From NCBI GenBank assembly GCA_964569185.1, contig CAZMTP010000018.1, forward strand, positions 1 to 27,653: a stretch of 27,653 nucleotides of DNA, in the 5' to 3' direction. Source of the stretch: DATIJP01 sp964569185. Lineage in GTDB: Bacteria; Chlamydiota; Chlamydiia; Chlamydiales; Rhabdochlamydiaceae. The stretch's first letter is position 1; each line of letters opens with the position of its first letter. Below are positions 14,563 to 22,475 of this stretch, piece after piece. The position numbers were made by a program, and so were the translations under genes. The notes below the pieces were generated by a model. That model saw only the letters and a list, made by a program, of their open reading frames with translations. It was not told where the DNA came from and did no database searches.

Positions 14563-16221
14563 ATGATTCAACAGCAGCCGCCATTAACTTCTCTTGGTGA
14601 TTACACCATTTTAGCAAAGCTTTCCTCTCATCCACTGGGTTTTTCCTATTTAGGAGAACACCGTTTTTTAAAAAAGAGATATTGGCTGCGGCTTCTTGAT
14701 AAACAGCAGTGCGCGCAGACCGATTGGCTCGCAGCTTTAGAAAAAATGGTCGCTCGTAATACCCATTTGGACCATCAACATATTGTAAAATGCCATTCCC
14801 TCTCTGTTGTAGAGGAGCAACATTTTTTAGCAACTGATGCTGTCTTGAATGAGGCGCATGAGATAATGGATCTCAATGATTACCTTTCATTGCATGCAGA
14901 AAATTTAAAAGAAGAGCAGATCCTCTCTTATTGCAAACAGATTGCCAACGCGCTCGCCCATGCCCATCAGCACAATTGCCCGCATCTTGGGCTCAGTTTG
15001 CAGCAGATTTTTCTCAATCAAGAGGGGCAACTTTTACTTGCCGACTTTGGATTGATGCCCTTTTTCTATCCTTCCGTAGTTTTTGACCCTTTTCTTATCA
15101 AACGCTTTTCTTTTTTTGCCCCAGAACAAAAAGCTGCTTTAGGCGATTTTAAATCAGACATTTTTGCTTTTGGAGTTCTTGTTTACTATTTACTTCTACG
15201 TAAATTTCCTGAAGGGATTTTCATGCTGCCTTCAGAATATCGAAAAGATCTTCATTTAAATTGGGATAGCCTAATCACAAGCTGCTTGCAGCAAGATCCT
15301 ATCAAGCGCCCCGCAAAATTAGCCGAACTTTTAGATAATTTAGAAGGTACGAAACCCGCTTACGATGCAAAGAAGCCAGTTTTAAATCCCCAAGAGCTAA
15401 AACGTCCTGAATATGAACCCGATCCCGCGTCCATTTTTCAGATCGATCACGTGGTAGCAAAATATACACCAAAACATCAAGAGATTAAAGAAGTAGAGCC
15501 ACTTTTGACAGAGATGATTGTGGTAGAAGGAGGCACTTTCTTTCGTGGAAGCAATCATGGCGGGCGTGATGAGATGCCGCGCCATGCGATCAATCTCTCC
15601 TCTTTTGCGCTTGATATCCATCCCGTCGCCAATGAGCAATTTGTGCGTTTTTTAGAAGCTTTAGGCGGTGAAAAGGATGTGAATAACAATGATATTATCC
15701 GCCTGCGCGAATCACGCATTAAAAAGCTGGCAGGCAAATTATGCATTGAGTCCGGCTATGCTAAACATCCTGTCATTGGAGTGACCTGGTATGGGGCGCT
15801 GGCGTATGCCAAATGGGTTGGCAAGCGGCTTCCTACAGAAGCAGAATGGGAAATTGCAGCCTGCGGAGGGCTTGAGGGCGCACAATATCCCACTGGCGAT
15901 AATATAGAGCGGTCGCACGCTAACTTTTTTAGCTCCGATACCACCGCAGTGATGAGCTATCCTCCCAATAACTACGGCCTCTATGACATGGCAGGCAATG
16001 TGTATGAATGGTGTAATGATTGGTATAGCTATAATTATTACGATATTTCGATCCAAGAGCCAGACAATCCTAAAGGGCCGTTGCAAGGCGTTTACCGCGT
16101 GTTGCGTGGGGGCTGTTGGAAGAGCCTCAAAGAGGATATGCGCTGTGCCCACAGGCACCGCAATAACCCCGGCAGCATGAACCGCACCTGCGGCTTCCGC
16201 TGCGCCGCCGACGTCAGCTAG
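14563..16221 (+). CDS. pkn1: Pkn1-like protein: degenerate kinase domain fused to FGE/SUMF1-like domain
   Basis: The 552 residues comprise a protein-kinase fold (about 12-262) and a formylglycine-generating-enzyme/sulfatase-modifying-factor fold (about 317-551), the arrangement of chlamydial Pkn1. The kinase half has lost key residues. The VAIK lysine position reads WLRLL (R43), and HRDLKPxN is replaced by HLGLSLQQ (141-148), so the catalytic Asp and Asn are absent. DFG (161-163), APE (186-188) and SDIFAFG (198-204) remain. It is therefore probably a pseudokinase. The second half has typical RLPTEAEWE, AGNVYEW and VLRGGCW motifs but not the spaced Cys pair of true FGE oxidases, so it is more likely a binding module. 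GGAG sits 11 nt before the ATG, and the upstream gene ends 18 nt away. Confidence 0.88.
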   Translation: MIQQQPPLTSLGDYTILAKLSSHPLGFSYLGEHRFLKKRYWLRLLDKQQCAQTDWLAALEKMVARNTHLDHQHIVKCHSLSVVEEQHFLATDAVLNEAHEIMDLNDYLSLHAENLKEEQILSYCKQIANALAHAHQHNCPHLGLSLQQIFLNQEGQLLLADFGLMPFFYPSVVFDPFLIKRFSFFAPEQKAALGDFKSDIFAFGVLVYYLLLRKFPEGIFMLPSEYRKDLHLNWDSLITSCLQQDPIKRPAKLAELLDNLEGTKPAYDAKKPVLNPQELKRPEYEPDPASIFQIDHVVAKYTPKHQEIKEVEPLLTEMIVVEGGTFFRGSNHGGRDEMPRHAINLSSFALDIHPVANEQFVRFLEALGGEKDVNNNDIIRLRESRIKKLAGKLCIESGYAKHPVIGVTWYGALAYAKWVGKRLPTEAEWEIAACGGLEGAQYPTGDNIERSHANFFSSDTTAVMSYPPNNYGLYDMAGNVYEWCNDWYSYNYYDISIQEPDNPKGPLQGVYRVLRGGCWKSLKEDMRCAHRHRNNPGSMNRTCGFRCAADVS

Positions 16222-16271
16222 TAGTTTCTTCCTCCTTTATTTAATAGTCCTATTATTTTAAACTTTTTGGC

Positions 16272-17201
16272 ATGAAACTGTTATTATCGAAGCCAAGAGG
16301 ATTCTGCGCTGGGGTCGAAAGGGCCATCCAAACTGTGGAAAAAGCGCTGGAACTTTGGGGGCCGCCCATCTACGTCAAACATGAAATTGTCCATAACCGC
16401 CATGTAGTCGAAGATTTAAAAAAGAAAGGCGCCATCTTTATCGAAGATTTAGATGAGGTCCCCGTAGGCTACAGGCTGATCTATTCTGCCCATGGCGTCT
16501 CTCCACAAGTGCGCCAAAAAGCTAAAGAAAGAAAGCTCATTGAGATCGATGCCACGTGCGGCCTTGTCACCAAAGTCCACTCCGCCGTCAAACGGTATAG
16601 CCAAAAAGGCTATAAAATTATTTTAATTGGTCACCGTAATCACGTGGAGATTATTGGAACAGCCGGGGAAGCACCTGAGGCCACGACCATTATCGAATCG
16701 GTCGAAGATGTAGAAAAATTGTGTTTTACAAAAGAGCAAAAACTTTTCTATATCACCCAGACTACTTTGAGTCTTGATGATGTCAAAGAGATTGCCGATG
16801 CGCTCATTGCCAAATATCCGCAAGTGGAAACGCTTCCTAGTTCTTCTATCTGTTACGCCACACAAAACCGTCAAATGGCACTCCGTGAGATTACCGATAC
16901 CGCAGACCTGGTACTTGTGGTAGGGGACAAAAAAAGCTCCAATTCCAATCGGCTACGTGAAGTGGCCGAATTAAGAAAAGTGACCGCTTATTTGATCAAT
17001 GATGCCCATGAGATCGATCCGGAGTGGCTAAAAGGGGTAAATGTGATCGGAATGACAGCGGGAGCATCTACTCCTGAAGATGTGGTCCAGCGCTGTATCC
17101 AACATTTGCGCCACTTGGGAGTCGAGGAGGTTGAGGACATCATTTTTACTGAAGAGAATGTGGTGTTTCAAATGCCAAAAGAGGTTTTAGTAAATTTATG
17201 A
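16272..17201 (+). CDS. ispH: 4-hydroxy-3-methylbut-2-enyl diphosphate reductase
   Basis: IspH (LytB) performs the last step of the MEP pathway, reducing HMBPP to IPP and DMAPP with an iron-sulfur cluster. The 309-residue protein keeps the three cluster cysteines C12 (GFCAGV), C96 (ATCGLV) and C194 (SICYATQNR), as well as the substrate-binding HEIVHN and TQTTLS motifs, where the latter holds the catalytic-loop Thr. Length and ends are normal. No good ribosome binding site precedes the ATG. The 50-nt gap from pkn1 contains a small AATAG/CTATT hairpin (about 16243-16254) but no clear terminator. The stop overlaps a 45-codon ORF by 4 nt. Confidence 0.96.
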   Translation: MKLLLSKPRGFCAGVERAIQTVEKALELWGPPIYVKHEIVHNRHVVEDLKKKGAIFIEDLDEVPVGYRLIYSAHGVSPQVRQKAKERKLIEIDATCGLVTKVHSAVKRYSQKGYKIILIGHRNHVEIIGTAGEAPEATTIIESVEDVEKLCFTKEQKLFYITQTTLSLDDVKEIADALIAKYPQVETLPSSSICYATQNRQMALREITDTADLVLVVGDKKSSNSNRLREVAELRKVTAYLINDAHEIDPEWLKGVNVIGMTAGASTPEDVVQRCIQHLRHLGVEEVEDIIFTEENVVFQMPKEVLVNL

Positions 17202-17335
17202 AAACCTATTTTATCAGTTTATTTCTTGCTGGTTCTATGCTCTGGTGGTGCCCAGAGTGCAACATTGGCTACCCGATGGGAACTAAATCTTGCTTAAATA
17301 AAAATTGCACACTTTTCCGCAAATTGCAAAGATGA
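17198..17335 (+). CDS. Short ORF: 45-residue Cys-containing secreted or anchored peptide
   Basis: The ATG at 17198 overlaps the ispH stop as ATGA, a typical translational-coupling arrangement. The frame runs 45 codons to TGA 17333-17335, nearly filling the gap before the permease. Residues 1-17 form a hydrophobic N-terminus after one Lys, followed by CPEC (18-21) and C32...C37, ending in a basic tail (RKLQR). The two Cys pairs could bind a metal or form disulfides. I do not recognise a family. Coupling, fill of the gap and the regular design argue that it is expressed. Confidence 0.5.
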   Translation: MKTYFISLFLAGSMLWWCPECNIGYPMGTKSCLNKNCTLFRKLQR

Positions 17336-17353
17336 GCCTTTAAGAGGCTTAAA

Positions 17354-19183
17354 TTGGCAAAGATCTCCCTATTGGATAAAGGTCCTTTAAAACGTGTGCT
17401 CGGGGTGCGAGACCTTTTCGCTGTAGGCTACGGCGATCTCGGTTCTTCTATTTACTACGCTCTAGGAATGACTGCGCTCTATGCTCTCGGCGCCACTCCT
17501 ATTGCTCTGATGCTGGCAGGCCTTATTTTTGCCTGCACTGCGCTCACTTATGCAGAAATGTCTTCCACTTTTCCCGATTCTGGCGGATCGGCCAGTTTTG
17601 CAAGGCATGCTTTCAACGATCTCATCTCTTTTATTGCGGGATGGGGCCTTCTTTTAGATTATATTGTAACGATTGCCATCTCTGCTTTTTCAGTAGGCCC
17701 TTATCTGGATTTTATCAGTCCTCTTTTTACGCAAACTTCTATTCAGATTGGCTTCACTATTGGACTGATCGCTGTTCTTTGTATTATCAATATACTGGGC
17801 GTTAAACATTCGACACGCCTCAGTATCTTTCTTGTTGCGTTGACTTTGATCACACAGGTTTTGATCATTATCTTTGCTTTTGCAACCCATTTTGACTGGT
17901 CTGTTCTTCTAAAAATGCAAATTAATGGCCCCAATCTCGATTTTTCACCCACCTGGAGCGAATTCTGGAAGGGGACTGCGATGGCCATGGTGGCCTATAC
18001 CGGCATTGAATCGATCGCGCAATTAGGCGCAGAAACTAAAGAGCCTGCTAAATCTCTGCCTAAAGCCGCCATACTGGCTCTTTTTGTGCTGCTCTTTATG
18101 TATTTGGGCCTCTCCTTGTCAGCGATCGCCTCTCTTCCTCCCAAAGAGCTGGGAACAACCTATCTGAATAATCCGATTGGAGGGATCGCCGAAAATCTTC
18201 CTTTTGGAAAGCTCTTTTTAGTACCCTGGGTCGGCATTATCGCTGCCGCACTGTTATTTGTGGCCTCAAATGCAGGCCTGATTGGGGCATCCCGTCTTGC
18301 CTTCAATATGGGCGAATATTACCAATTGCCCCGTTTTTTTTATCAATTACACCGGAAATTCCGCACACCTGCAGTCTCTCTTTCGATCTTTGCAGCTGTG
18401 GCATCGCTTGTGATTTTATGGAGTCGTGGAAAACTGATATTTTTAGGCGATTTGTATAATTTCGGCGCCATGGTGGCGTTTTTCTTTGCCCATTTATCTC
18501 TGCTTGTTTTGCGCGTGAAACAGCCCAACCTGCAGCGGCCTTTTCGCTCCCCTTTTAATATTAAAATGGGCGGTTATTATTTTCCGATTTCCGCTCTATT
18601 GGGTGTTGTGGGCACATTTGCAATCTGGTGCCAAGTGATCATCACCAAACCTTATGGACGCAATTTGGGTTTTCTTTGGATGGGGCTAGGCACCCTTATG
18701 TATTGGTTTTATAGAAAAAAGAAAAAAATGGCTGCCGGAGAGCAGCTTACTATTGAAAAAATCAAGCTCCCGAAATTTGAACCTCTTAAGATCAAAAAAA
18801 TACTCATTCCCATTACAGTGCAGACTGAGTTTGAAACCATGCAAATCGCTTGTGAACTGGCTAAATTCCATAAAGCCGATTTAACCATGGTCCATGTGAT
18901 TGAAGTCCCAGCAAGTGTCCCTTTTGCCGCCCCTCTCCCTTATAGGATGACGATCGCCGAGAGCCTGATGCAAAAAGCTGAGGCCATCGCCCGCGATCTG
19001 AACGTGGAAGCCGATTTACAGATCATTAGCTCTCGAGCCGTTTCAGAATCGATCCTGCAACTGCTAGTAGAGAAGCAATACGATCTATTGGTTTTAGAGT
19101 CTAAAAGGGGGCATCATATCAGAAACATGGCAGAAAAAATTTTAAAATCAGCCCCCTGCCGCGTCTGGATTTATTCAAATTAA
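17354..19183 (+). CDS. APC-superfamily amino-acid permease with C-terminal Usp domain
   Basis: The 609-residue protein has about 12 hydrophobic segments in residues ~15-460, beginning with FAVGYGDLGSSIYYALG, the first-helix signature of the APC amino-acid/polyamine permeases. After a short basic linker comes a universal-stress-protein-like domain (about 479-609). Its end (ESKRGHHIRNMAEKILKSAP, about 583-602) resembles the Usp nucleotide loop but lacks a clear GxxG. Substrate cannot be read from the sequence. The start is TTG at 17354, supported by AGAGG at 17343-17347 (6 nt spacing); no suitable ATG lies nearby. The Usp half may sense nucleotides or stress and tune transport, as proposed for other APC-Usp fusions. 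Confidence 0.88.
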   Translation: MAKISLLDKGPLKRVLGVRDLFAVGYGDLGSSIYYALGMTALYALGATPIALMLAGLIFACTALTYAEMSSTFPDSGGSASFARHAFNDLISFIAGWGLLLDYIVTIAISAFSVGPYLDFISPLFTQTSIQIGFTIGLIAVLCIINILGVKHSTRLSIFLVALTLITQVLIIIFAFATHFDWSVLLKMQINGPNLDFSPTWSEFWKGTAMAMVAYTGIESIAQLGAETKEPAKSLPKAAILALFVLLFMYLGLSLSAIASLPPKELGTTYLNNPIGGIAENLPFGKLFLVPWVGIIAAALLFVASNAGLIGASRLAFNMGEYYQLPRFFYQLHRKFRTPAVSLSIFAAVASLVILWSRGKLIFLGDLYNFGAMVAFFFAHLSLLVLRVKQPNLQRPFRSPFNIKMGGYYFPISALLGVVGTFAIWCQVIITKPYGRNLGFLWMGLGTLMYWFYRKKKKMAAGEQLTIEKIKLPKFEPLKIKKILIPITVQTEFETMQIACELAKFHKADLTMVHVIEVPASVPFAAPLPYRMTIAESLMQKAEAIARDLNVEADLQIISSRAVSESILQLLVEKQYDLLVLESKRGHHIRNMAEKILKSAPCRVWIYSN

Positions 19184-19211
19184 AATTACATGGTTGAATT
19201 TTAATTTGAAT
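19173..19211. terminator. 15-bp perfect AT-rich hairpin at the permease stop codon
   Basis: Positions 19173-19187 and 19197-19211 are perfect reverse complements (15 bp) around a 9-nt loop (ACATGGTTG). The left arm contains the permease stop codon. The stem is almost all A/T with one C-G pair, so it is weaker than a classical terminator. It may end the upstream transcript. The -35 box of the next promoter falls in its loop and right arm. Confidence 0.5.
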
Positions 19212-19222
19212 CTTTATATAAT
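19194..19222 (+). promoter_or_regulatory. Promoter for the hypothetical gene at 19248
   Basis: TTGAAT (19194-19199), a 17-nt spacer and TATAAT (19217-19222) form a good major-sigma promoter. The predicted start near 19229 leaves a ~19-nt leader containing the ribosome binding site AAGG (19238-19241). Confidence 0.6.
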
Positions 19223-19247
19223 ATTAATATTATTAATAAGGTATATA

Positions 19248-19826
19248 ATGATTAATTTAAATTCAATTTCAGGATTAGCGCAATCTTGGAAAGAAAATCC
19301 AAGAAACAACACTTCATTAGATGATTTTGTGAAACGTTTCGCCTCTGTTTATCAAAATATACCAAAGGATGCTGACCAGCATCTTCAAGCCATTCAATTA
19401 GTCCACATGATAAAACATGATCAGAGCTGTTTTTTTGAACTATTTTTGGACATGGTCAGAAGACTACTGAAATTGTTATTTGGAAGATACGATTACAAAG
19501 AAAATTTAGATCGTATAGAAAAAAAGGCCTATCAAATATTGCATCAAATTACTTGCTCTTTACAATCGGCTGTTCTTCTTGCAAATATAAGACATGTTAA
19601 ACGACCCGCTCGGCCTTTAACAACAATCAATGAACAATGGACTACTCAAATAAATGGCATGCTGCAAAATGGCCCTTCTTTACCTCTTTCCAAGGAGGCG
19701 CGATCTGGCTACATTGAGGCAGCGCCTTCGGACAGCGGCTCGAAAATACGCATCCCTTTGGTGGATTTAGAGGGCTTGGAACTTCGCCATTTAGAACGAT
19801 CCGTGTCCTTTTCCGCTCTACTTTAG
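19248..19826 (+). CDS. Hypothetical protein whose 3' third is antisense to oppF
   Basis: From the ATG at 19248 the frame encodes 192 residues of unknown family. The first ~130 residues are helical-looking, with LDDFVKRFASVYQNIP and a Leu-rich FFELFLDMVRRLLKLLFG segment. The last ~61 residues are encoded by DNA that is also the 3' end of oppF on the other strand, and they look like ordinary antisense readthrough. The promoter and AAGG ribosome binding site make the gene itself credible. I infer that an original stop codon was lost and the frame extended into oppF, or that the protein is a truncated remnant. A longer frame from TTG 19194 would start inside the hairpin and is not favoured. Confidence 0.6.
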   Translation: MINLNSISGLAQSWKENPRNNTSLDDFVKRFASVYQNIPKDADQHLQAIQLVHMIKHDQSCFFELFLDMVRRLLKLLFGRYDYKENLDRIEKKAYQILHQITCSLQSAVLLANIRHVKRPARPLTTINEQWTTQINGMLQNGPSLPLSKEARSGYIEAAPSDSGSKIRIPLVDLEGLELRHLERSVSFSALL

Positions 19827-20598
19827 GATCGGGAATAGGAATTGCCGAAAGCAGCGCTTCTGTGTATGGATGCAGGGGCGTCTGATAGAGCGATACAGAA
19901 TCCGCTAGCTCTACAATATGCCCCAAATACATCACAGCCACCCGATCTGAAAGATATTTCACGACACGCAGATCATGCGCGATAAACAAAAAGGTCAGTC
20001 CCATTTCACTTTGCAATGTTTTTAGAAGATTAATAATCTGTGCTTGCACAGATACATCCAAAGCAGAAATCGCCTCGTCGCATACAATAAAGCGGGGATT
20101 GGCTGCAATGGCCCTCGCAATGCCGATCCGTTGGCGTTGTCCTCCGCTAAATTCATGGGGAAAACGGGAAAGATGGCTCTCAGACAGTCCCACTAAATGG
20201 ATCAGTTCTTGAATGCGCTGTTTGCGCTCTTTTCCCTGATACAACTTGTGGATTTCTAAAGGCTCTCCTATGATTTCAGAGGCGGTCATGCGCGGGTTCA
20301 GAGAAGCATAAGGATCCTGGAAAATAAGGCTTGTCTCTTTGCGGAACTGTTTTAACGCGCTTTTTTTCAAATGCAAGAGTTGTGTTTGATCAAAAAGAAT
20401 TTCTCCTGAAGTGGGTTCGAAAATGCGCAGTAATAGACGTCCTAAAGTGGACTTTCCACAGCCACTTTCTCCGACTAAACCTAATGTCTCTCCAGAAAAA
20501 ATATCAAAAGAGACATCATGGACCGCTTTTAAAAGATGCCCTCCGATGGGAAACTGTTTTTTAAGGTTTTTGATTTGAAAAAGAGGCAGATTCTTCAC
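19642..20598 (-). CDS. oppF: Oligopeptide ABC transporter ATP-binding protein OppF
   Basis: OppF is one of the two ATPases that power oligopeptide import. From GTG at 20598 it has 318 residues with Walker A GESGCGKS (43-50), Q-loop Q94, signature FSGGQRQR (150-157) and Walker B IVCDEAISALD (171-181), where the usual Pro after DE is Ala. The C-terminal oligo_HPY region keeps the Cys pattern found in OppD/DppD proteins. The GTG overlaps the oppD stop (GTGA) and has GAGG upstream; a TTG at 20619 would add seven residues inside oppD. It is the last gene of the leftward opp operon. Confidence 0.93.
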   Translation of the reverse strand: MKNLPLFQIKNLKKQFPIGGHLLKAVHDVSFDIFSGETLGLVGESGCGKSTLGRLLLRIFEPTSGEILFDQTQLLHLKKSALKQFRKETSLIFQDPYASLNPRMTASEIIGEPLEIHKLYQGKERKQRIQELIHLVGLSESHLSRFPHEFSGGQRQRIGIARAIAANPRFIVCDEAISALDVSVQAQIINLLKTLQSEMGLTFLFIAHDLRVVKYLSDRVAVMYLGHIVELADSVSLYQTPLHPYTEALLSAIPIPDPKVERKRTRIVLNGEVPSPLNPPKGCVFSSRCPKALPQCSQIAPPWKEVKKGHFAACHLFE

Positions 20599-21566
20599 AA
20601 GGAGTCCCTCAGTTGCCAACAGGCGATTTTATGTTCTGCTTCTACTTCTTTTAAAGGAGGGTCTTCCTGTGCGCAAATATGCATCGCATGGGCGCAGCGG
20701 CTGCAAAAAGCACATCCTGTCATCTCTCGACTTAAGTCAGGAGGAGAACCTTCGATCGGCAACAATGGTTTATCTCGGGGCATATCTAAACGAGGAATCG
20801 ATTCTAAGAGCCGTTTGGTGTAAGGATGGCGCGGCACTTCAAAAAGGGGCATCACAGGCGCTGTTTCTACAATTTTTCCGGCATACATGACCATGACCCG
20901 ATCACAAAATCCGGCCACCACGCTCATATCATGTGTGATCAAAATGATGCTGGTCCCTGTTTTTTCTGTAATTTTTTTCATTAGATCTAAAATTTGGGCC
21001 TGGATGGTCACATCCAATGCTGTGGTCGGTTCATCAGCAATGAGAATCTTTGGTTTAGAGGCAAGGGCAAGCGCGATCATTACCCGCTGGCGCATGCCGC
21101 CGCTCAATGTATGCGGGTATTCTTCAATGCGCTCTTCTGGATGGGGAATGCCCACAAGCTCCAGCAGTTCGATCGCATAATTTTTAGCCTCTTTGCGAGA
21201 GATATGCCGATGGTGGCGCAGGTAGCCTTCCATGATTTGGGTGCCAATCTTAAGGGTAGGATTTAATGAAGTGATCGGATCTTGAAAAATAGTGGCGATC
21301 TGTTTGCCGCGCACCTTTTGCATCTGTTTTTCTGTCCAGGGGATTAAATCTTCCCCTTGAAAGAGCACTTCTCCTGAGATTAACGCAGAATTTGGCAGGA
21401 GTTTAACGAGCGCTTTGGCCATCGCGCTTTTGCCTGAGCCTGATTCTCCTACAATCCCTAAAATCTCTCCTTCATTGAGTGTGAATGAGACCCCTCGGAC
21501 CGCTTTTAATAATCGTTTGTGCAGTCTGAAAGAGACCTGGAGATTGCTTACTTTTAATAGTGTCAT
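20595..21566 (-). CDS. oppD: Oligopeptide ABC transporter ATP-binding protein OppD
   Basis: The 323-residue ATPase pairs with OppF. Motifs are Walker A GESGSGKS (40-47), Q-loop Q95, signature LSGGMRQR (154-161) and Walker B ILIADEPTTALD (174-185). The C-terminal oligo_HPY domain contains the GCAFCSRCAHAMHICAQ cysteine cluster plus a late Cys; in some relatives such cysteines hold a 4Fe-4S cluster. The ATG lies 3 nt after the oppC stop, and no strong ribosome binding site is present, so translation is probably coupled. Confidence 0.95.
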   Translation of the reverse strand: MTLLKVSNLQVSFRLHKRLLKAVRGVSFTLNEGEILGIVGESGSGKSAMAKALVKLLPNSALISGEVLFQGEDLIPWTEKQMQKVRGKQIATIFQDPITSLNPTLKIGTQIMEGYLRHHRHISRKEAKNYAIELLELVGIPHPEERIEEYPHTLSGGMRQRVMIALALASKPKILIADEPTTALDVTIQAQILDLMKKITEKTGTSIILITHDMSVVAGFCDRVMVMYAGKIVETAPVMPLFEVPRHPYTKRLLESIPRLDMPRDKPLLPIEGSPPDLSREMTGCAFCSRCAHAMHICAQEDPPLKEVEAEHKIACWQLRDSL

Positions 21567-21569
21567 AGA

Positions 21570-22475
21570 TCAAATTCTTAGCTTGGGGTCAAAAGCATCT
21601 CTTAATCCATCTCCAAGAAGATTAAAACTAAGCATGGTCAAACTAATAAAAGTCGCTGGAAAAAATAGTCTCCATGGATAATAACGCAGTGCTGGCAATC
21701 CATCATTGGCCATCGTGCCCCAGCTGGCAATCGGCGCCTGGACTCCAAGACCCAAAAAACTTAAAAAAGCTTCTGCAAAAATGGCTGTGGGGATAGTCAA
21801 TGTTACGGTGATGATGATTGGTCCCATGCTATTAGGAATCAGATGGCGCCAGAGTACTCTAAAGCGTCCTGCCCCTGCAATTTCAACCGCCTTCACAAAA
21901 TCCAACTCTTTAATTTGCAAAATTTGCCCGCGCACAATGCGTGCCATGCCAATCCAGCCTGTCATCGTTAGTGCAATAATGATTGTGGTGATGCCTGAAC
22001 CAATAATCACCATCAAAAGAATCACCACTAAAAGATAGGGAATCGAATAGAGTATATCGCAGATCCGCATCATCAGTTCATCGATTTTTCCTCCAAAAGC
22101 GCCAGAGGAGGCGCCATAGATCACACCAATGACAAGATCGATTAAAGACGCAACGATGCCGACAAATAAAGAGATGCGCGCGCCCCACCAGACACGTGTA
22201 AAAAGATCTCTTCCCAGTTCATCTGTTCCAAACCAGAACTCTTGAGAAGGAGGCAGATTTTTCAAATGGAGATGGGTTTCATAATAGGTATAGGGGGTGA
22301 GCCAAGGGCCGATAATGGCCATAACCAGTAAAATCGAAAGACAGATCAATCCGCACATAGAAGCAGGACTTTTCTTTAATCGTCTCCAGCCATCACTCCA
22401 AAAATCCAACGATGGCGTGAGCGCTTCTGTTTGGAGAAGATATTTTGTTTTGTCCAAAGGACGGTACATGTTCAT
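21570..22475 (-). CDS. oppC: Oligopeptide ABC transporter permease OppC
   Basis: This 301-residue inner-membrane permease has an N-terminal OppC_N helix (about 38-62) and a five-helix BPD_transp_1 core. The cytoplasmic EAA-type loop that contacts the ATPases is visible as RGQILQIKELDFVKAVEIAGAG and RHLIPNSMGP (about 185-220). The extracytoplasmic segment FGTDELGRDLFTRVWWGARIS (about 82-102) is the family hallmark. The start codon overlaps the oppB stop as ATGA (22472-22475). Confidence 0.95.
   Translation of the reverse strand: MNMYRPLDKTKYLLQTEALTPSLDFWSDGWRRLKKSPASMCGLICLSILLVMAIIGPWLTPYTYYETHLHLKNLPPSQEFWFGTDELGRDLFTRVWWGARISLFVGIVASLIDLVIGVIYGASSGAFGGKIDELMMRICDILYSIPYLLVVILLMVIIGSGITTIIIALTMTGWIGMARIVRGQILQIKELDFVKAVEIAGAGRFRVLWRHLIPNSMGPIIITVTLTIPTAIFAEAFLSFLGLGVQAPIASWGTMANDGLPALRYYPWRLFFPATFISLTMLSFNLLGDGLRDAFDPKLRI

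Noticed and set aside
15480..16221. Active formylglycine-generating enzyme
   Set aside because: The fold is present but the two spaced catalytic cysteines of aerobic FGE are not, and no sulfatase gene is nearby.
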